Positions 11,761 to 25,532 of a stretch of DNA of 39,233 nucleotides are shown piece after piece. Numbering within the stretch: the first letter of the stretch is position 1; each line of letters opens with the position of its first letter. The notes beneath the pieces are model-generated. The model saw only the letters and a list, made by a program, of their open reading frames with translations. It was not told the DNA's origin and did no database searches. The position numbers and the translations under genes are program-made. Source of the stretch: Setaria digitata (taxonomy: Eukaryota; Nematoda; Chromadorea; Rhabditida; Setariidae); the NCBI GenBank assembly GCA_003640385.1, contig RCAB01000550.1, forward strand, positions 1 through 39,233, written 5' to 3'.

Positions 11761-14700
11761 TAAAATGTATTTTAAAATAAACGGAAAAATATTTAGGTAT
11801 TTCATTCAAATATTTTATTTCTATTTCACAAGAAATAAAGTAAGAAAAGGAGGCAGAAAAATAAGAATTTTTTTTTTTGTTTTCTTATTTATTGTTTACA
11901 TTAATCGTAAGAAATAAATAATTCTTCCTGTAATTGCAAAAAACATCCCGATTAAGAGGGAAGAAAAAAACTAAGTAAATTGGCACATTTGACATTTATC
12001 ATAGGGTAATTCTTTTTTTCATCCTCATCCATCCAACTTTTGTTTTTTTTCTTTTGACAGCACAAAAAAATGAGACTTCAAAATAATGCAAAGACTAAAG
12101 TAAAAAATCTTCAAAATAGTGTAAAAATTTAAACCTTTACCAAACTTAGAAAAGTTATTTGGGAAACTTTCAATTGCTGAAATTTCGTCATATATTTCAA
12201 TTTTAGCTCTTTTTTAATTACGAATCATTACACTGGAGGAAATTACAATTTAATTCATGCTAAGAATCATTGAATAATTTCTTTTTTATTCATTTTTACA
12301 AGTCTGTTGATATTATTTCTCTTATAAAATTATGTGAAAAATATTTTTGTGGAATAAAATTAGAATTTGCCAAAAAATTAAACGAATTTTTTTTTTTTTT
12401 TGGTCAGCAAATGAAATGTTTCCTGGCAAATATGAAGTGCTAAAAAATGATCGTTCAATTTCTAGTTACTTTACACTGCATAATCTTGTACTGGAAAATA
12501 TTGTGCAAGGAATAATTATATTATCATTATAGCAGTTATACGGTATTCTACAGTAACAGCTTGCATCGTAGTAATTACGTAAACATTAAACAAGAAATGG
12601 TATTAGCAAAATAATGAAATAGTAGGAAGAAGTGATATTACTATATTCTTGCTAAAAAGAATAATGCTCTCATAAAAAATTGCGTGGTAAAAACACAGTA
12701 AGATTAATGCATTGTAATAATTATACAGTGTCTACGGTAGGAAGCAATATTATGAAAATAGATATACAATATCGTAGTAAGCAGTTATATTACCTAATTA
12801 AAATGCAAATATTTGGAATTCAGATATAACAACTGGATAAAAATAATAAAAAAAATTAAATATAATTAATTATACTTGTTCAATACACTTGAAGTGAATA
12901 AGTTTAAATATTATTATAGAAGATAGAAAAATAAATCATATAAGCTAAATTATGAAATAGAAAATATATCGCTGAGCGACATTTTTTAACCATTTATAAG
13001 GGAAAGAAATTTGAAAAATTTAAATTGATGTAAATCCTCATCTGTTAATCATTATCATTTTTTTAAGAAGTCGTTTTGAATCGTTAGCAATTCTTAAAAC
13101 CTAGCAGAAAGGTAGAAATAAGCAAAACAATTTGCAAATCTTTTTGTTAATTTTTTTAATAAAAAAAAAAACGTAAATAATAATAAGCGCAAGAAGATAT
13201 ATACATATCTCTCGAATGAGTTTTTAGAAAAATATGTCTAAAAAATTTTTTGAATTTGAATTTTCAAATTGCGTGAATTGATGTAAAGTAGGAATTACGC
13301 TCTAATTATGCAAGAAAAAAAGCATTTTTATTCATTCTATATTTTCATTAAAACAAAGGAATGAAAAGAATTTAATAACTTCTAAAAAGCAAGAAAAATT
13401 CATTTGCTAAGTGAAAACAAATGAGGGAAATTATAAGTGAGGAATGAAAAATAAGTTATTTTAATTATTATTATTATTTTTCTCCTTTTCATGTTGGAAT
13501 AAAACTAATTGAAAAATGTTTTGTAACGGATGTTGAAAATTGCGTGTGAATGAAATAATATGAAATGAAAAAAAAAAAAAGAAATAAAGAGAAAGGAAAA
13601 GGAAAAATGAAAAGAAAGAGAAATGGAAGAGATAAGCAAAAAATAAATAAACGAATAATAGAAATGAAATGAAATGGAATGAAAAAGTTAAGAAAAAGAG
13701 CCGTAACTTAGAAATTTTTTTTTTCTTTTCTTTTTAAGTATTTCCAATTTCGTCCTTTTTTTTTTGTGAAATTTTCAGTCTCTGGCTGCTAATATTTGAT
13801 TTAAAAAATTATCGATAAGAAAAAAAATTTTTCTTTCTAAGAGAAATGTCGATCAAAAATGGAGAGATTATTGAAATTGATAACACATCAAAAATGGACA
13901 AGTTAATCAGTGAAATTTAAAATGATAAATTATGTTATTTTTCATCGGAATTTCGTGATGCTTGTTGGAAAAATTTTTGAAATAACAATTATACTTCTTT
14001 TTTTATGAAAGAAATTCTTATTTTTTGACAATTTTAATCCCTATCATTTTGCTAAAACGATTACATTTAGCATATAATTTGTATGAATCTTCCACGAAAA
14101 ACATTTTCCATTCTGATAGTTAAAATGATTGAATTCACAAAAGAAAAAAAAAGGAAAAAGAAAAAAATGAAAAGGGAAAAGAAATCAAGATGAAAATGGT
14201 TTAAAAAATATGCAAAATTTTAATAAAAAAAATTTATTATTTAGAATTTTTTTCATTTTTATCTGAAAAAAAGGAAAGAAAAATGATTATTTTTCATTTT
14301 TATTGAAATGCATAATACAAATTAGCTGGTAATATTTTTTTTAAAGTTTCTATCGGTCTACTTTTAGCCATTTTTCCTTTTTTTTTGGCTTTCTTTGCTT
14401 ATTTGTTTGTTGGTTTGTTCAATTGTATTCCTGTTCATTTTGTTTATTTGTTTCCTTGATTAATGGATTTATCTAATTGGGAAAAATTCTGATTATATCT
14501 TATGTAATATTACACTATAACATAAAAATATTCATTAATATTTTATATTGATAAATAATAATATCAAAAAAAAAAAAATACAAAACAGTCAATAATTACT
14601 ATCTTTTATGATTGCTACTTAGTTATTTTGTTAATCAAAAAAAAGAAAAAAAACTTTTCACATTTTTCAACTAAGTATTTGGTATTAATAATATGCTGAA

Positions 14701-15690
14701 AAGAATGAAACCTTTCGTTTTGTCTAAGCAATGATAATGGAACTGATAACAGCGGCTAAGAATAATGAGTAATTTAGTGATAAGTAATTCGATATCATTA
14801 TATGCTATTGATGCACTCCTTACACTAGGAGGGGTGAAAAAGTTAAGCAGAAGTATCAAACGAAATGCTAAAGAGGAATTGGTTTTGTTTTTGAACGGTC
14901 ATAGAACAATGTTCAAATTATCAGTTATGTAGATTGATTCACTGACAAAGTAAATGAAAAATGAAGTTATCAGCTTAAATTATCAGTTTAACAAATTATC
15001 AACTATAGGAGCACTTGTAGAAAGTCACTTTCCATGAGAACGACATCAGAAAGTTAAAGAGTGGTTAAAAATTAATAAAAAAAAAAGAAAAGAAAAACGC
15101 TTGAATAAAAAAAAGTCGATTAGTAACTGAAATATGGTTACTAAATTATTTCTGGAATATCAATAACCATTAACTAAAAGGAAGACCTTTTTAATACATA
15201 TAAAAAGATTGATGAAGAGAGAGAAAAATTATAAAACACAAGAAAAGATCAATAAGAATTGCAAGAAAGAAGAAAATATTGTTTGAAAAGTTTTTAGTAA
15301 AATTTCTCGCGGAAAGAGTGATGGAGATGTAAGGAAGAATTCTGTGCAACGAACTGAGAAGGATTCAACGATGTGAGGAGAATCACTGAAGGGAAGAGTA
15401 GAAATGATGAAAGTAAAATATGATGTAAAAGGAAAAAGAAAACGGTATTTGAAAAGAATAAAACAATAGGTTACAATCAGATACTGGCTGTTCATTTCAA
15501 GGAATTGACAAAAAGACAGGATAAAAAGGGGAAGGAATCAGAAGGATGGGAAGAATCGAAAATTAGTAGAAGATATGAAGGATGTGCCGATAAAAAGATA
15601 GAATGAAAGTTTATTAGAATCTGATTTGCTATTTAGTGAGTGAGCTTTAGATGAAGGACTTCAAGTAATGAACTAATTGTGCTAATCTTG
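6716..15690. other. Gene-free A/T-rich stretch
   Basis: This stretch holds poly-A/T runs, including 29 A at 11729-11757, and alternating purine-rich and pyrimidine-rich segments such as the CTTTT-type tract near 9125-9155 and a GA-rich block near 13570-13700. Minus-strand open frames at 7591-7842, 14671-14859 and 15229-15495 are short, rich in Phe/Leu/Ser and without recognisable domains. They look like the complements of purine-rich sequence. I find no tRNA-like or snRNA-like pattern. Confidence 0.55.
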
Positions 15691-15693
15691 ATA

Positions 15694-15765
15694 GAATCGA
15701 TGATTTCTCTCACGTAGCAAAGTAACTCTAATGGAATCGATGATTTCTCTTCACGTAACAAAATT
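15694..15765. repeat. Two-copy direct repeat, period 40 bp
   Basis: GAATCGATGATTTCTCT followed by (T)CACGTA.CAAA occurs at 15694 and again at 15734. The copies differ by a single inserted T and one substitution, so this is a recent local duplication. There is no coding context. Confidence 0.75.
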
Positions 15766-16900
15766 ATTTCAATGATGAAATTGATAAAAATTTAATGATG
15801 ATTAATGATCGGATGGGAAAACAAAGTGATTTACTGCTTACTTCATAGTGGAAAATAAAAAAGAGTTTGGCAAAACGAAGAGAAGCTTTTAAAAATTAAA
15901 TATGCACAGGGGGGAAAACTATTAAGTATTAAAAAAAAAATTGATACCTTGGTGAAAAGTGAATATTTGATTATTAGTCACTAGCAACACTGAATGATAA
16001 TGAAGTGATAGCGGAATTGATACGGTAAATAAATCAATCAAACATATATTTGAATCATATTACAATAGTTTACTATCACAGTAAAAAGTATTTTAAAATT
16101 GAAGCGAAAAAAAAAATGTTTCCTAAAATTTTCTGAACGTTGAAATTTCGGTGTGTATAATAATTACTGATTTTTAGTCAAATTTTAGCTTCTGTTAAGG
16201 AGAGCATATATTTTGGCAATAAATGAAATCAATATGTTTTATTAGTGATAAACCTTTTTAAAATAAATGATAAACTCCCGTATCAGTTTTTCAGTGATAA
16301 ACTAAGTAATATTAAACAAGACAGGTGATTTGAATTGGACAGTTAAAGGAAAACGAAAGATAATGGCGTTAGTCTGTTTTATGCAATAAAATAGGGCAGG
16401 GAATTGGCGACTGATAATTACACCGTTCTGATAATTAAATTTATAGCTAAAATTAGAATCAGAGAGTTATTGAGGAAAAAACAGTTCTAATTATGGAAAA
16501 TGAAAGAATAATCGAGCGGAAATATCACTAATTTATAAAATAATTTCCTTATTTGCACATGTTCCATATTTTGATCGCTAGTGGAATACAATAATGCTTC
16601 AAATTTTTCCTGAAAAAAATTCACTGAGCAGATGCAGATTCAAATCGCGATCTAAATTAAATCGAAAGAATTAAATCAATTATCGATTGGTCACAAAAAT
16701 AACTGCAATCGATAGGAAAATTCAAGAAGGAAAATGAAAAATAAGTTTGTTTATTCTTAATTTATGCTAAACTTGCTTATCACCTAATTTGTACAAAATG
16801 GATTATTTTGATTTATTCAAAAACCGATATGATAGAAAGGAGTTCTCAGGACCTAAATGTATTTGATAGAAGAAATTCTGAGAATTGCATTAAAAAAAAA
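15766..16900. other. Gene-free stretch rich in GTGATAA-type words
   Basis: No coding exon or RNA gene is visible. The sequence has frequent GTGATAA / TGATAAAC words and ends in a run of 19 A at 16892-16910. Confidence 0.5.
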
Positions 16901-16927
16901 AAAAAAAAAATGAATAAATAAGTTACA

Positions 16928-17164
16928 ATGCTGCGGAGTTTCTCGGGAATTTTCGAATTTTCTAGTAGTGGTGTTGGAAATTTTTTTAGTACCATTATAG
17001 CTACTATTACTAATTATGCATTTATTATAGAATCAAAACTGAAAAAAAAAATGGAAAAAGGAAATAAAATATTTCGTGAACAATTACGTCCTTGTCACTG
17101 TGATTGCATTGATATCTTTTGTGGACGGAAATCAAAAATTAAATACGATACGAATATAAATTGA
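16928..17164 (+). CDS. Hypothetical small protein, doubtful
   Basis: This frame of 78 codons runs from ATG 16928 to TGA 17162-17164. The N-terminal half is Ser/Phe/Ile-rich and could form one weak membrane segment around residues 17-36. A Lys-rich stretch with a poly-Lys core follows, then a Cys/His-containing tail (RPCHCDCIDIFCG, residues about 56-68). The tail has balanced codon use unlike the homopolymer-driven frames nearby. A run of 19 A ends 17 bp upstream of the start. I do not recognise a family. It may be a chance frame, a single-exon microprotein, or an exon of a gene whose other exons I could not identify. Confidence 0.18.
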   Translation: MLRSFSGIFEFSSSGVGNFFSTIIATITNYAFIIESKLKKKMEKGNKIFREQLRPCHCDCIDIFCGRKSKIKYDTNIN

Positions 17165-17872
17165 GTTGAGTTAAATATTGTATGCAAAATCAATTATAAT
17201 TATTTATATATGAAAAAAAAAAACCAAAACGAGAGAACAGAATCATTTTATGCCATTGTAATATGTTGATAACTATTCTAATTTTTTTTTTTTTTTATAC
17301 GGAATTAAAAATTAAAAAATTCCCTGCTGGTCCCAATTAGAAAACCCATAATAGCCAAAATGAAACTGAAATTAAACTTTGTCGAGTATTGTGCTCATTT
17401 TGAACTTTTTATTAAAAATAAATAAATAATAAAATGGAATCAATGAAAAGCAGAAAAAAAACATATGAAGAGAGAAAAACCTTATTTGAATACACAAAAA
17501 AAAAAAAAAAGAATCATAATAGTAGCAAAAAGTACTTCAATAAAATATAAATTAAAAATTGACATAAAACACCATTAATGAATGATATAAATGCAGTGTA
17601 AAATATAAAACGCAGAAAGAAAAATGCATGACTATAAATAAGATTATGAAAATAATAAAAAATGAAATAATAAAATATAAAAAAAAAAGCTTCAATGATA
17701 ATACAAAATAAAATATTGCTTTGTACTAACAAGAGTAGCAAAAAGCATTCAATGCACAAATCTATTATAAAATATTGAAATAATAATATTTAATATAGTA
17801 GAATGAAAGAGTCATAAAAATGTGCATTAATAACACTATTTAAATTTTAATAATAATGGTTTATTAATATTG
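17165..17872. other. Gene-free A/T-rich stretch
   Basis: I see A-rich tracts (for example near 17496-17510) and A/T-rich words only. The minus-strand open frame at 17514-17759 is almost entirely Phe/Ile/Leu/Tyr and mirrors this A-rich sequence, so I do not call it. Confidence 0.5.
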
Positions 17873-17896
17873 ATAATAATAATAATAATTAATAAT

Positions 17897-17955
<59 letters not shown>

Positions 17956-18021
17956 GTAATAATAATAACAATAATAATAATAATAACGATAATAATAATA
18001 ATAATAAATAATAATAATAAA
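17873..18021. repeat. (TAA)n microsatellite
   Basis: About 150 bp of nearly uninterrupted TAA/AAT trinucleotide repeats, with a few ATTAAT, AGT, ACA and ACG interruptions. The interruptions suggest an old array. It is likely polymorphic in length. Confidence 0.95.
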
Positions 18022-18835
18022 TTGGTACAATCATATAAATCTGAAAAAATATATGAAAAAAGGTAATTGTTTCATTACCATATTAATGATAAGTACGGAG
18101 AAATTATGGGATGAAATTTATAAGAGAATTACTGATTATGCTAATTAAATTTGGCCGAAAAATTAAATAATAAATGCAGACAAAGCATTTATGAGAGGCC
18201 AGATTAGAAGTACAAAACAGCAAGTCTATTACAATTATGAATTACATGGGATAATTTAAAAAAAAAAAAAGAAATGAGTTGTCTTAATTAATAAAATCAT
18301 ATGAATCACTACTTATAAGTAAGTCTAAAAGAAAAGCACCATTGCATAGAGCCCATAATTTATTCTCAGTCATAATGATAGAGATGCACTTGAAAGATAA
18401 CATTTGCTTATCTTATCAATGGCTGTTTTTGCAAAAGTTTGATTGATTATTTATAAATATTGATATCATCTGTTATAATGTTCTAACATCCTTCTCGAAA
18501 AAGTAAAAATCGGAAATTAGAAAAGCTGATAAAATTTAATTATATTAAGACAAAAAAAAGAAATAGTGTAAAGTCAAAAATTTAAATATTTTAAATATAT
18601 ATCAAATAAAAAAAAAAAACAATCATAGGAATGATAAAATTATGCTGAATGAACAAAGTTCGCAGTAATTAGTTGTTATTGTCGCTGTATCGGAGGATAA
18701 TTAAGTTGCAAATTTGCTATGCTATGATTATAAATGTTAAAATTTACTGAAATATAATTGCCACTCTCGAATATTTTATATGAAATTTCCTATTCTAGAC
18801 TAGTTCCAAATATGCAATTTATTCAGCATTGCATT
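18022..18835. other. Gene-free A/T-rich stretch
   Basis: No coding exon, RNA gene or repeat of note is visible. Short A tracts occur near 18260 and 18607. Confidence 0.5.
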
Positions 18836-18985
18836 CTGTTTTGCTGCGTAGCATTTTACTTTTTTTTTTTTGTTTCAATCGCAAAAAAATAATTATGAAA
18901 TTTTGTTGCGCAGCACTTTGCTTTTTGTTTCCTTTTCAAAAAAAATATTAATAATAATGACAACAATTATGAAATATTGTGCTAC
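18836..18985. repeat. Degenerate direct repeat, period 62 bp
   Basis: TTGCTGCGTAGCA at 18841 is followed by a poly-T/GTTTC segment and a CAAAAAAA run. The unit recurs as TTGTTGCGCAGCA at 18903, again followed by a T-rich/GTTTCC segment and CAAAAAAA. A third partial echo (AATTATGAAATATTGTGCT) follows near 18965. It is non-coding. Confidence 0.5.
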
Positions 18986-19179
18986 CGATAAACTATTTTA
19001 AAAACAACTGCTGAATTGCACCAAAATGAGATATGCATTAACAGTAATAGTATTCATTTTCTAGTGATAATTGCAATAATAATATTGTCATGATTAATTG
19101 ATTCGCGGTTAGAATAACGGTGCTGATGAAGAATCGTTTAGCTTAGGAATTTCCTAGAAATATGATATATTTACCAATT

Positions 19180-19278
19180 TGAGCATTATGAAGTTAATAA
19201 CTTAATATTATTTGAGTATTATGAAGTTAATAATTTAATATCATCTGAGTATTATGAGGTTAATAATTCAATGTTTAG
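19180..19278. repeat. Three-copy tandem repeat, period 33 bp
   Basis: Units start at 19180, 19213 and 19246, each beginning TGAG.ATTATGA.GTTAATAA and ending in an A/T-rich tail. The copies are close to one another and in exact 33-bp register. Although 33 is a multiple of three, the units contain stop codons in the forward frames, so a peptide repeat is unlikely. Confidence 0.8.
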
Positions 19279-20842
19279 TGAATGTGTTGGAACTATAAGT
19301 AATTTAAATCGAATTTAGGTGATATAAAAGTTTTAAATTGAAATAGCACACAATAAGTATTTAATATTTAAGCGATATGCTAATCCTAATCTATCTTTTC
19401 ATTTGAAAATTGACAACTGCGATAAACATTGATAGCTAGAATTAAGTAGAGAAAATTTTATTTAAAAAATTTAAAAAGAAAAAAAAGTATCTTTATCTGA
19501 AAATTGATAATTGAAGTGGTCAGAGATTGCTAAATCGCACACAATAAGTAATAATTATTTGCCTTTTAATTTGAATTCGGAATATAATAAATTTCTGCCC
19601 GACAAATATTGATTGGGAAAATTATCTTTTAAAGGATTTTGAAATTAACAATCTAATAATTTTTTTTTTAAATCGAACACTGCTCCATGTTCAGAATCCA
19701 TAGATTTTATCGTTGTTATATAAACGTTACCAATTAATTTTAACTATCAGTTTAATGATGCTCAATTGTTAATTTAGCTACCAGTTAACTTAATTACGCT
19801 GATCAGTAAATTATGCCTATCTCTTTAATTATTCTTATCTTTTATCTCTTAATTAAGCATAAATGACGCTTATTTGCACTATCATTCAGTTCTATTATCA
19901 TTCTCACAACCTTTTCATTAAAAAAAAAAGTCAGTCGAAATTTAATTAATTAGTCGCTTTTGTTTTCTCACTCTTATTTCTGCTAATTGCGAGCAATATA
20001 TTTACGAAAAGGTTTTTCGCAGCAGAACAAAACGTATTTTTTCGGGTGTGGTGGGAAAAACGATTCTTCCAATCTTTCTACTTCCTGATATTTCCTACTA
20101 ATTGATGCTAATTAATTAACAAGCATACATGATGTAATCATACCCATTGTTGCTGCAATTAACAGAAAGGTTTATGCAAATTCAGGAGTCAAAAAAAAAA
20201 AACTGTAGAAAGATGAAATTTCGAAACGAATTTTTGAGAAGTGAAAAGAATCAGATGATAGTCGGTGATGCTAATTAGATTAGCATAACACTATTAATAG
20301 TAGCTAATTGACAATTGCAATAAAAAGTTAGTAAAATTCCGTGTAAAACAGAAATGGAACTAGTTTTGATCAATAATTTTAAATAAGAATTTTAAAAAAT
20401 GGTAAATAAATTGTAATTTCAAACAAAATGTAAAAAAAAAAAAAGAAAAAGTGCAAAAGTTTAATTCAACACCGAAATATGCTAAAACCGTAAGGAAAAA
20501 TTAAAATTTATTAACAAGTTTGAATTTTCATTTCAATTTTAATTTTATTTTATTCGGGTGACTGAATGCTGGAAATGCTGGAAATGTAATTAATGTTACT
20601 TTTCCTTCATTTTCTTTTTGAAATTTTACTCATTAACCTTTTTTCCTGTTATTTTCACATTATGAATAATTCTATATAGCAACAAAAAAATAAAATAAAA
20701 TAAAGTGAATTTTGATTGAAATTTTAAACTGGACATGCAAAAAAAAGAAAAGAAAAAAAGCAAACAATTTAAATTCGTAATGATTGAAAAAGTGATATGA
20801 TAAGTTTCCTATCGGTCGTTAATTGATAGTTGCATTAAACTT
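19279..20842. other. Gene-free A/T-rich stretch
   Basis: I see no gene. Between about 19720 and 19830 there are loosely repeated phrases of the type TA.CAGTTTAA / CAGTTAACTTAATTACG. A short stretch of more even composition at about 20030-20180 has no recognisable exon. Confidence 0.5.
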
Positions 20843-20904
20843 TTCAAATTAACAATATTTTTGAAAAATATATTTTAATTTCAAATTAACAATATTTTTG
20901 AAAA
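20843..20904. repeat. Perfect 25-bp direct repeat, period 37 bp
   Basis: The phrase TTCAAATTAACAATATTTTT plus GAAAA occurs at 20843-20867 and again at 20880-20904 without mismatch, separated by 12 bp of A/T-rich sequence. It looks like a recent slippage or local duplication. Confidence 0.8.
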
Positions 20905-23900
20905 TGATAGACTACCACAAAATGAATAAACATATTTTCTTCAATTCTTCATTACTAATTTAGAAATACTAAAAAAGGGAGATAAAAATTTTAAAAAATT
21001 ATTAGAAAAAGGATGAATTTATTTGAAAAATTTTTGAACCATTCCTGGAATGGATTGGGAGGAAGGAAATTTTTGCTAAGCCATCGAATAGGCTAGCTCT
21101 ATGAAAATCCCATATGGATAGAATCGTGAAGGGTAAGAAGCAACATTATTCTTGCTTGGGTATTAAGTTGGGTTAAATTTCATCCCATATTTATTCATGG
21201 TTCGTTATCACAATCATAATCATAATCATTATGCATGTGAAAGAAACACAAAAAGGATGATTACTGATAGTTATCAATAATCATTCATTATCACTGGGCA
21301 AGTTGGATTAATCATTTGGTGGATTTTACTATGGTTAAGTAAAGTTAGTTGAGTAAACAATTTGCAGCATTAAAAAATAAAAACTAAAAATTGCAAAATT
21401 CAATAATTTCTCTTGTTTTCTTCCTTTTTTTCTTTCTATTTACTTGTTAAATATTGAAATGAAAATACTGCTAATGGATAAAAAATATTTGAAATTTGCA
21501 ACATCATTAAAATTTAATGAAAAATGATAGTTGAGTAAGGGAGATAAAAAGACAAATTCAAAATTAATACTAAATTCGCCAAGTTTTTTTCCTTTTTTTT
21601 TAAATATAAAATATGGACAATAAAATTATTAAAATGGGAACAAAATTAAATAATGAAATAAAGAAAAATTAATTAAATAACTGTGGAAAGATTATTCATC
21701 GTTTTTGACTCCATCTATTTGGTCGCAAATCAAATACTATTATTATTATTTAGTCTTAAGCAATATGTTGATTTATTTAGCTACTAACTAGCGGATTATC
21801 TTTGACATAAATCACAGTTTGACATTTTAGCAAATTCGATTTTCACGGATAAATGGATAAATTCAATGGAAAATAGAGAAATGTTGTTGTATAATATAAA
21901 GTTTTATTTTATTCAAATTAATTAGACTTTTCATGATTAGTCTGGTGGAAATTTTTTTTTGCAGCATAACTATAAAAAATTATTGATTCATTATTTTTGC
22001 ATATAGCTTCATTTTTACGAAAATAGAATGCCAAACGATAGAATTTTTTGGGGGGTTCAAAGGTTAAACAATATGCAGAAAAAATATGGTGAGAAAATTT
22101 TGCATTAAGAATGAATTTTCTTGCAAGAATGAGATAAAAAAAAAGTGATTAAAAATGATAATTTAGCGCGGAAAAAAAAAATTTTTTCTTCATTTCATGA
22201 AAAGAAGAAACTAAAATTTAATTATTTTTAGTAACAAATATAAAATATCAAATAACAGTTCCACTTCATTTTAACAATGCAGTAAAAAACGAAATAACAA
22301 AAACAATACTAATTTAATATTTTTCTTAAAAGGAAGCTTTTTGAAGATATAAAGAAAAAAAAAACTTTCTCTATTTTTTGTTAAACAAAAATTTCGGAAT
22401 TAATTATTACAATTAATACAAAAAAAAAAAAAAATGGAATTAGATAAAATTAGCGATAAATTTAAGATGAGTCAGTGCAAAATATGATGAAGAATGGGGA
22501 GGGATTTAAAAATTTCAGTCATTAGAATGAACAATTCACACGACAGTCATCATTTAAATGAGAGCCATAAGAATGATTTAGTAAAAGTCTAGGGCTTTCT
22601 AGAAGGATTCGTTGGCCTAAGCTGAAAGGCAAATCTATAACGGATAAGAATTATGCAAATTAGTTTGTCAAATAACAATAAATTCAGCAATAATATCAAA
22701 ATTGGCCGAGCAAAGGCATATTGAATTGACGATAAATTGCATAGATATAAAATTATCAATTCATTGATAAAAAAATTCCGAAAAAGAAAAACTTCCAAAC
22801 AAAATATGTATAAATTAAAGAATTTTTTAAAAAAAAAAATTTATTACTTCATTATTAAAACTGTTGGAAAAGAATGAATAAAAAGAATAAAGGAAAATTT
22901 CTTTTCCATATTTCATTATCTACTCAATTTGCAAATTAACTTAATAAAATTTTGGTGTATTTATTGTAATTATTTGTGATTACTATTCAAAAAAAAGACG
23001 GAAAACGGAAATTGAATGCAAAAACTTGTTGAAGTAACAGTAAATTTATACTTTGGCATATTCTTAATGATATCTTATTTTGATAACAATTATTTATGAT
23101 AATATATGGGAAAAGTAATTAAAAACTGAAGGAAAGAAAAATTTTAAGCGATAATAAGAATAATAATGTCATATGGTTTATAATTTTTTTTTTTCCAAAA
23201 AGGCAATCCTCTTTTTCCTTATAATTAGAAGATTAATTAATTTCATTTCTGTCAGGTTTAAAAGTATGAAGAAAAAGAAGGGAAAGGTTTAATAAAAGTT
23301 AGAAAAGAAAAATTATGAATTTTTTTGATAGTTAAATCAATTAAAATTGAATGTTTGATAGCGTTCCAAGAATGTAAAATCAACTAATTATGGTCTAATG
23401 CTTAATAATTAATTACGTGAAGAATAAAAATAGAGCTACTTTGCATATTTCGGATTTTTAGATGAAAATTAGTTTTGAATTAAAACATTTTGAAGCAAAT
23501 ATTTTTCTTTTTTCACATATCATTAAAAGTAATGCAAAAGAAACTAAAATTTCAATTGGAATTCCAAAAATTCTGCTAAATTTTAGAATTAGAAAATTAT
23601 CAAAAGTTTTTAAGAAAAAAAAAATGAGAAAAGGAAAAAAATTTAAAACGAAAATTATAGAAGAAAATTCGACAGTTTTGTGACTTTCCTTGAAAGGATG
23701 ACAAAAAACGATGAAAGCGCCAAAAATTATATTAGAAAATGATAAAATGAAATTATGAAAACTTTGCGATTTCATTAAAATCCAATGAGTTTTTTCTTTT
23801 ATTAGAAAAAAAATTTAACAACACTTTCGAAATGACATCATACTGAAAAATTGATAAATTAGACATGTTAATTATATCTTTTTGAGTGAGAAAAAACATT

Positions 23901-25197
23901 ATTGCATTTTCCGTCGCTTTAAAAATTATTTTCCAATTTTGTTTAATTTTTTCAGTATACAGTTTTGCTTTTACGCGCTAATTTTAACTGGGTAATTTTT
24001 TAAATTAAGGAAGAAAAATCAAAATTTTAAGCAAATAAACAAAATGACAATTAAATACCAATTTTTAATGCAATAATTTTTGAGCAGTATTTTCCTTTTT
24101 TTTTTCAATTTCTGAACTTCCTTTTCTTCGTGTGATGTTATAATATGTTAATTTTTGGCAAAAATTAATTGACCACTGATGATTTTAAAAGTGATTAAGA
24201 AATTTCATTAAAAAAGTTCGAAAAAAAGAAAAAAGTCTAATACAGCAATATGCCTATTTATTTTTAAATTTTTTCTGCAGTTGCTATTAATATAAGGAAA
24301 AATTCATTTGCAATCAAAATTTTTGCAAGAAAAGGAATGAGAATTAATATTATATTCTACGGCAAATATGCTAAAACTGCTATCGAGAATTTTTGCTTTT
24401 CAAATGTATTTTTCGATATTAAATCTTTGAAAAGTAAAAATAAAATCGTTTTAATTAATAAATTATTGTTATTAATTTCAATTATTATTCGAAAATGAAA
24501 ATTACAATTATTATTTGTTATTGCTTGAGAACATAATTGCCATTATTGTTATAGCCATAAATGTAATTATTTTTTATTTTATTTAAAAAATATTTTTTAA
24601 ACTGTTTACGAAATGTGGTCTATTGCAACAAAAAAAAAAAAATTTGCTATACTAGGGCCATTTCGGAAGTTATTATTTTCTTTCATTAATGCATTTTTGC
24701 TAATCAATTTTTCGGATCTTTTTTTAATTACTCAAAAATAATAATCTTGAGCAAAATCGCTCTAAGCTTACCTTTATTTTTTGCTTCCAATTTCTCATTT
24801 GAGCAAATTTTAGAAAAAAGTGTAATATTTCAAAACAGAAAAGAACCTTAAAAACAATCGAAGTGAATTCCTATAATAAGGATGGAGAATTCTTTCTTTT
24901 TCTTTCTAAATTTTAGCAGCAGCATAACGATTTTAAAAATTTTGATGGGAAAAAGGAAAAAAAAATACACTTAAATAAGACCATAATTTATAATTTAATA
25001 GTTGTTTTAAAAATGAACTTTTTTTTGCGATATTTACTATTTAATAGCTAATTTTCTTTTTTCGAAAAAAAAGTTTTGTAAAAAATTTTTACATAAATTT
25101 GTATTTTTATCAGTGAAATTTATCAAATGAAATCGGGAATAAACTGTTCAATGAAAATTTGAAAAAAAATTAGTTATCAGTGCTCATTACACACTAC
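20905..25197. other. Gene-free A/T-rich stretch
   Basis: No convincing exon is seen on either strand. Overlapping frames on both strands at 23458-23775 are Lys/Phe-rich and not domain-like. A GC-richer patch at about 22545-22640 contains a small TCTAG..CTAGA hairpin but no known RNA signature. A patch at about 21045-21170 has a more even composition but is closed by stops in each frame that I followed. Confidence 0.5.
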
Positions 25198-25382
25198 CAT
25201 TTTTTTTTTTTTTTTCTTTTCCAACTTCTTTTAATTTCTTTCTTTTTCTCTTTTTTTTTTTTCGAATTCCTTCTTCACTATCATCCACAAATCCCTTCCT
25301 CTCTTCTCCCTCTTTTCTTTTTTAACCTTTATCATTTTACCTTCCTTTTCATTCTTTTTCTCTTTCTTTCTTTTTTTTCTTC
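25198..25382. repeat. Polypyrimidine tract
   Basis: About 185 bp almost entirely of C and T on the + strand, in TTTCTTTC/CTCTTCTCCC style. It leads directly to the GT microsatellite about 80 bp further on. Pyrimidine tracts of this length can form triplex-type structures and often border microsatellites. I see no gene immediately downstream that it could serve as a splice or trans-splice signal. Confidence 0.7.
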
Positions 25383-25460
25383 AAAATGCGAAACATTTTA
25401 CCGCAATTCCATTGCATCATTACCGGTTGCACATACAAGTTTTCATCATTTTATGTCTTT

Positions 25461-25462
<2 letters not shown>

Positions 25463-25512
<50 letters not shown>

Positions 25513-25532
25513 TGTGTATGTGTGTGTGTATG
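25463..25532. repeat. (GT)n microsatellite
   Basis: About 21 uninterrupted GT units (25463-25504) are followed by interrupted GT/TATG units to about 25532. The Cys-Val-repeat open frames across it (25180-25638 and 25386-25574) are products of the repeat and are not genes. Confidence 0.95.

Noticed and set aside
22482..22640. ATGATGA resembling a snoRNA box C, with a CTGA further on
   Set aside because: The CTGA is about 140 bp away, too far for an ordinary C/D snoRNA, and there is no terminal stem.
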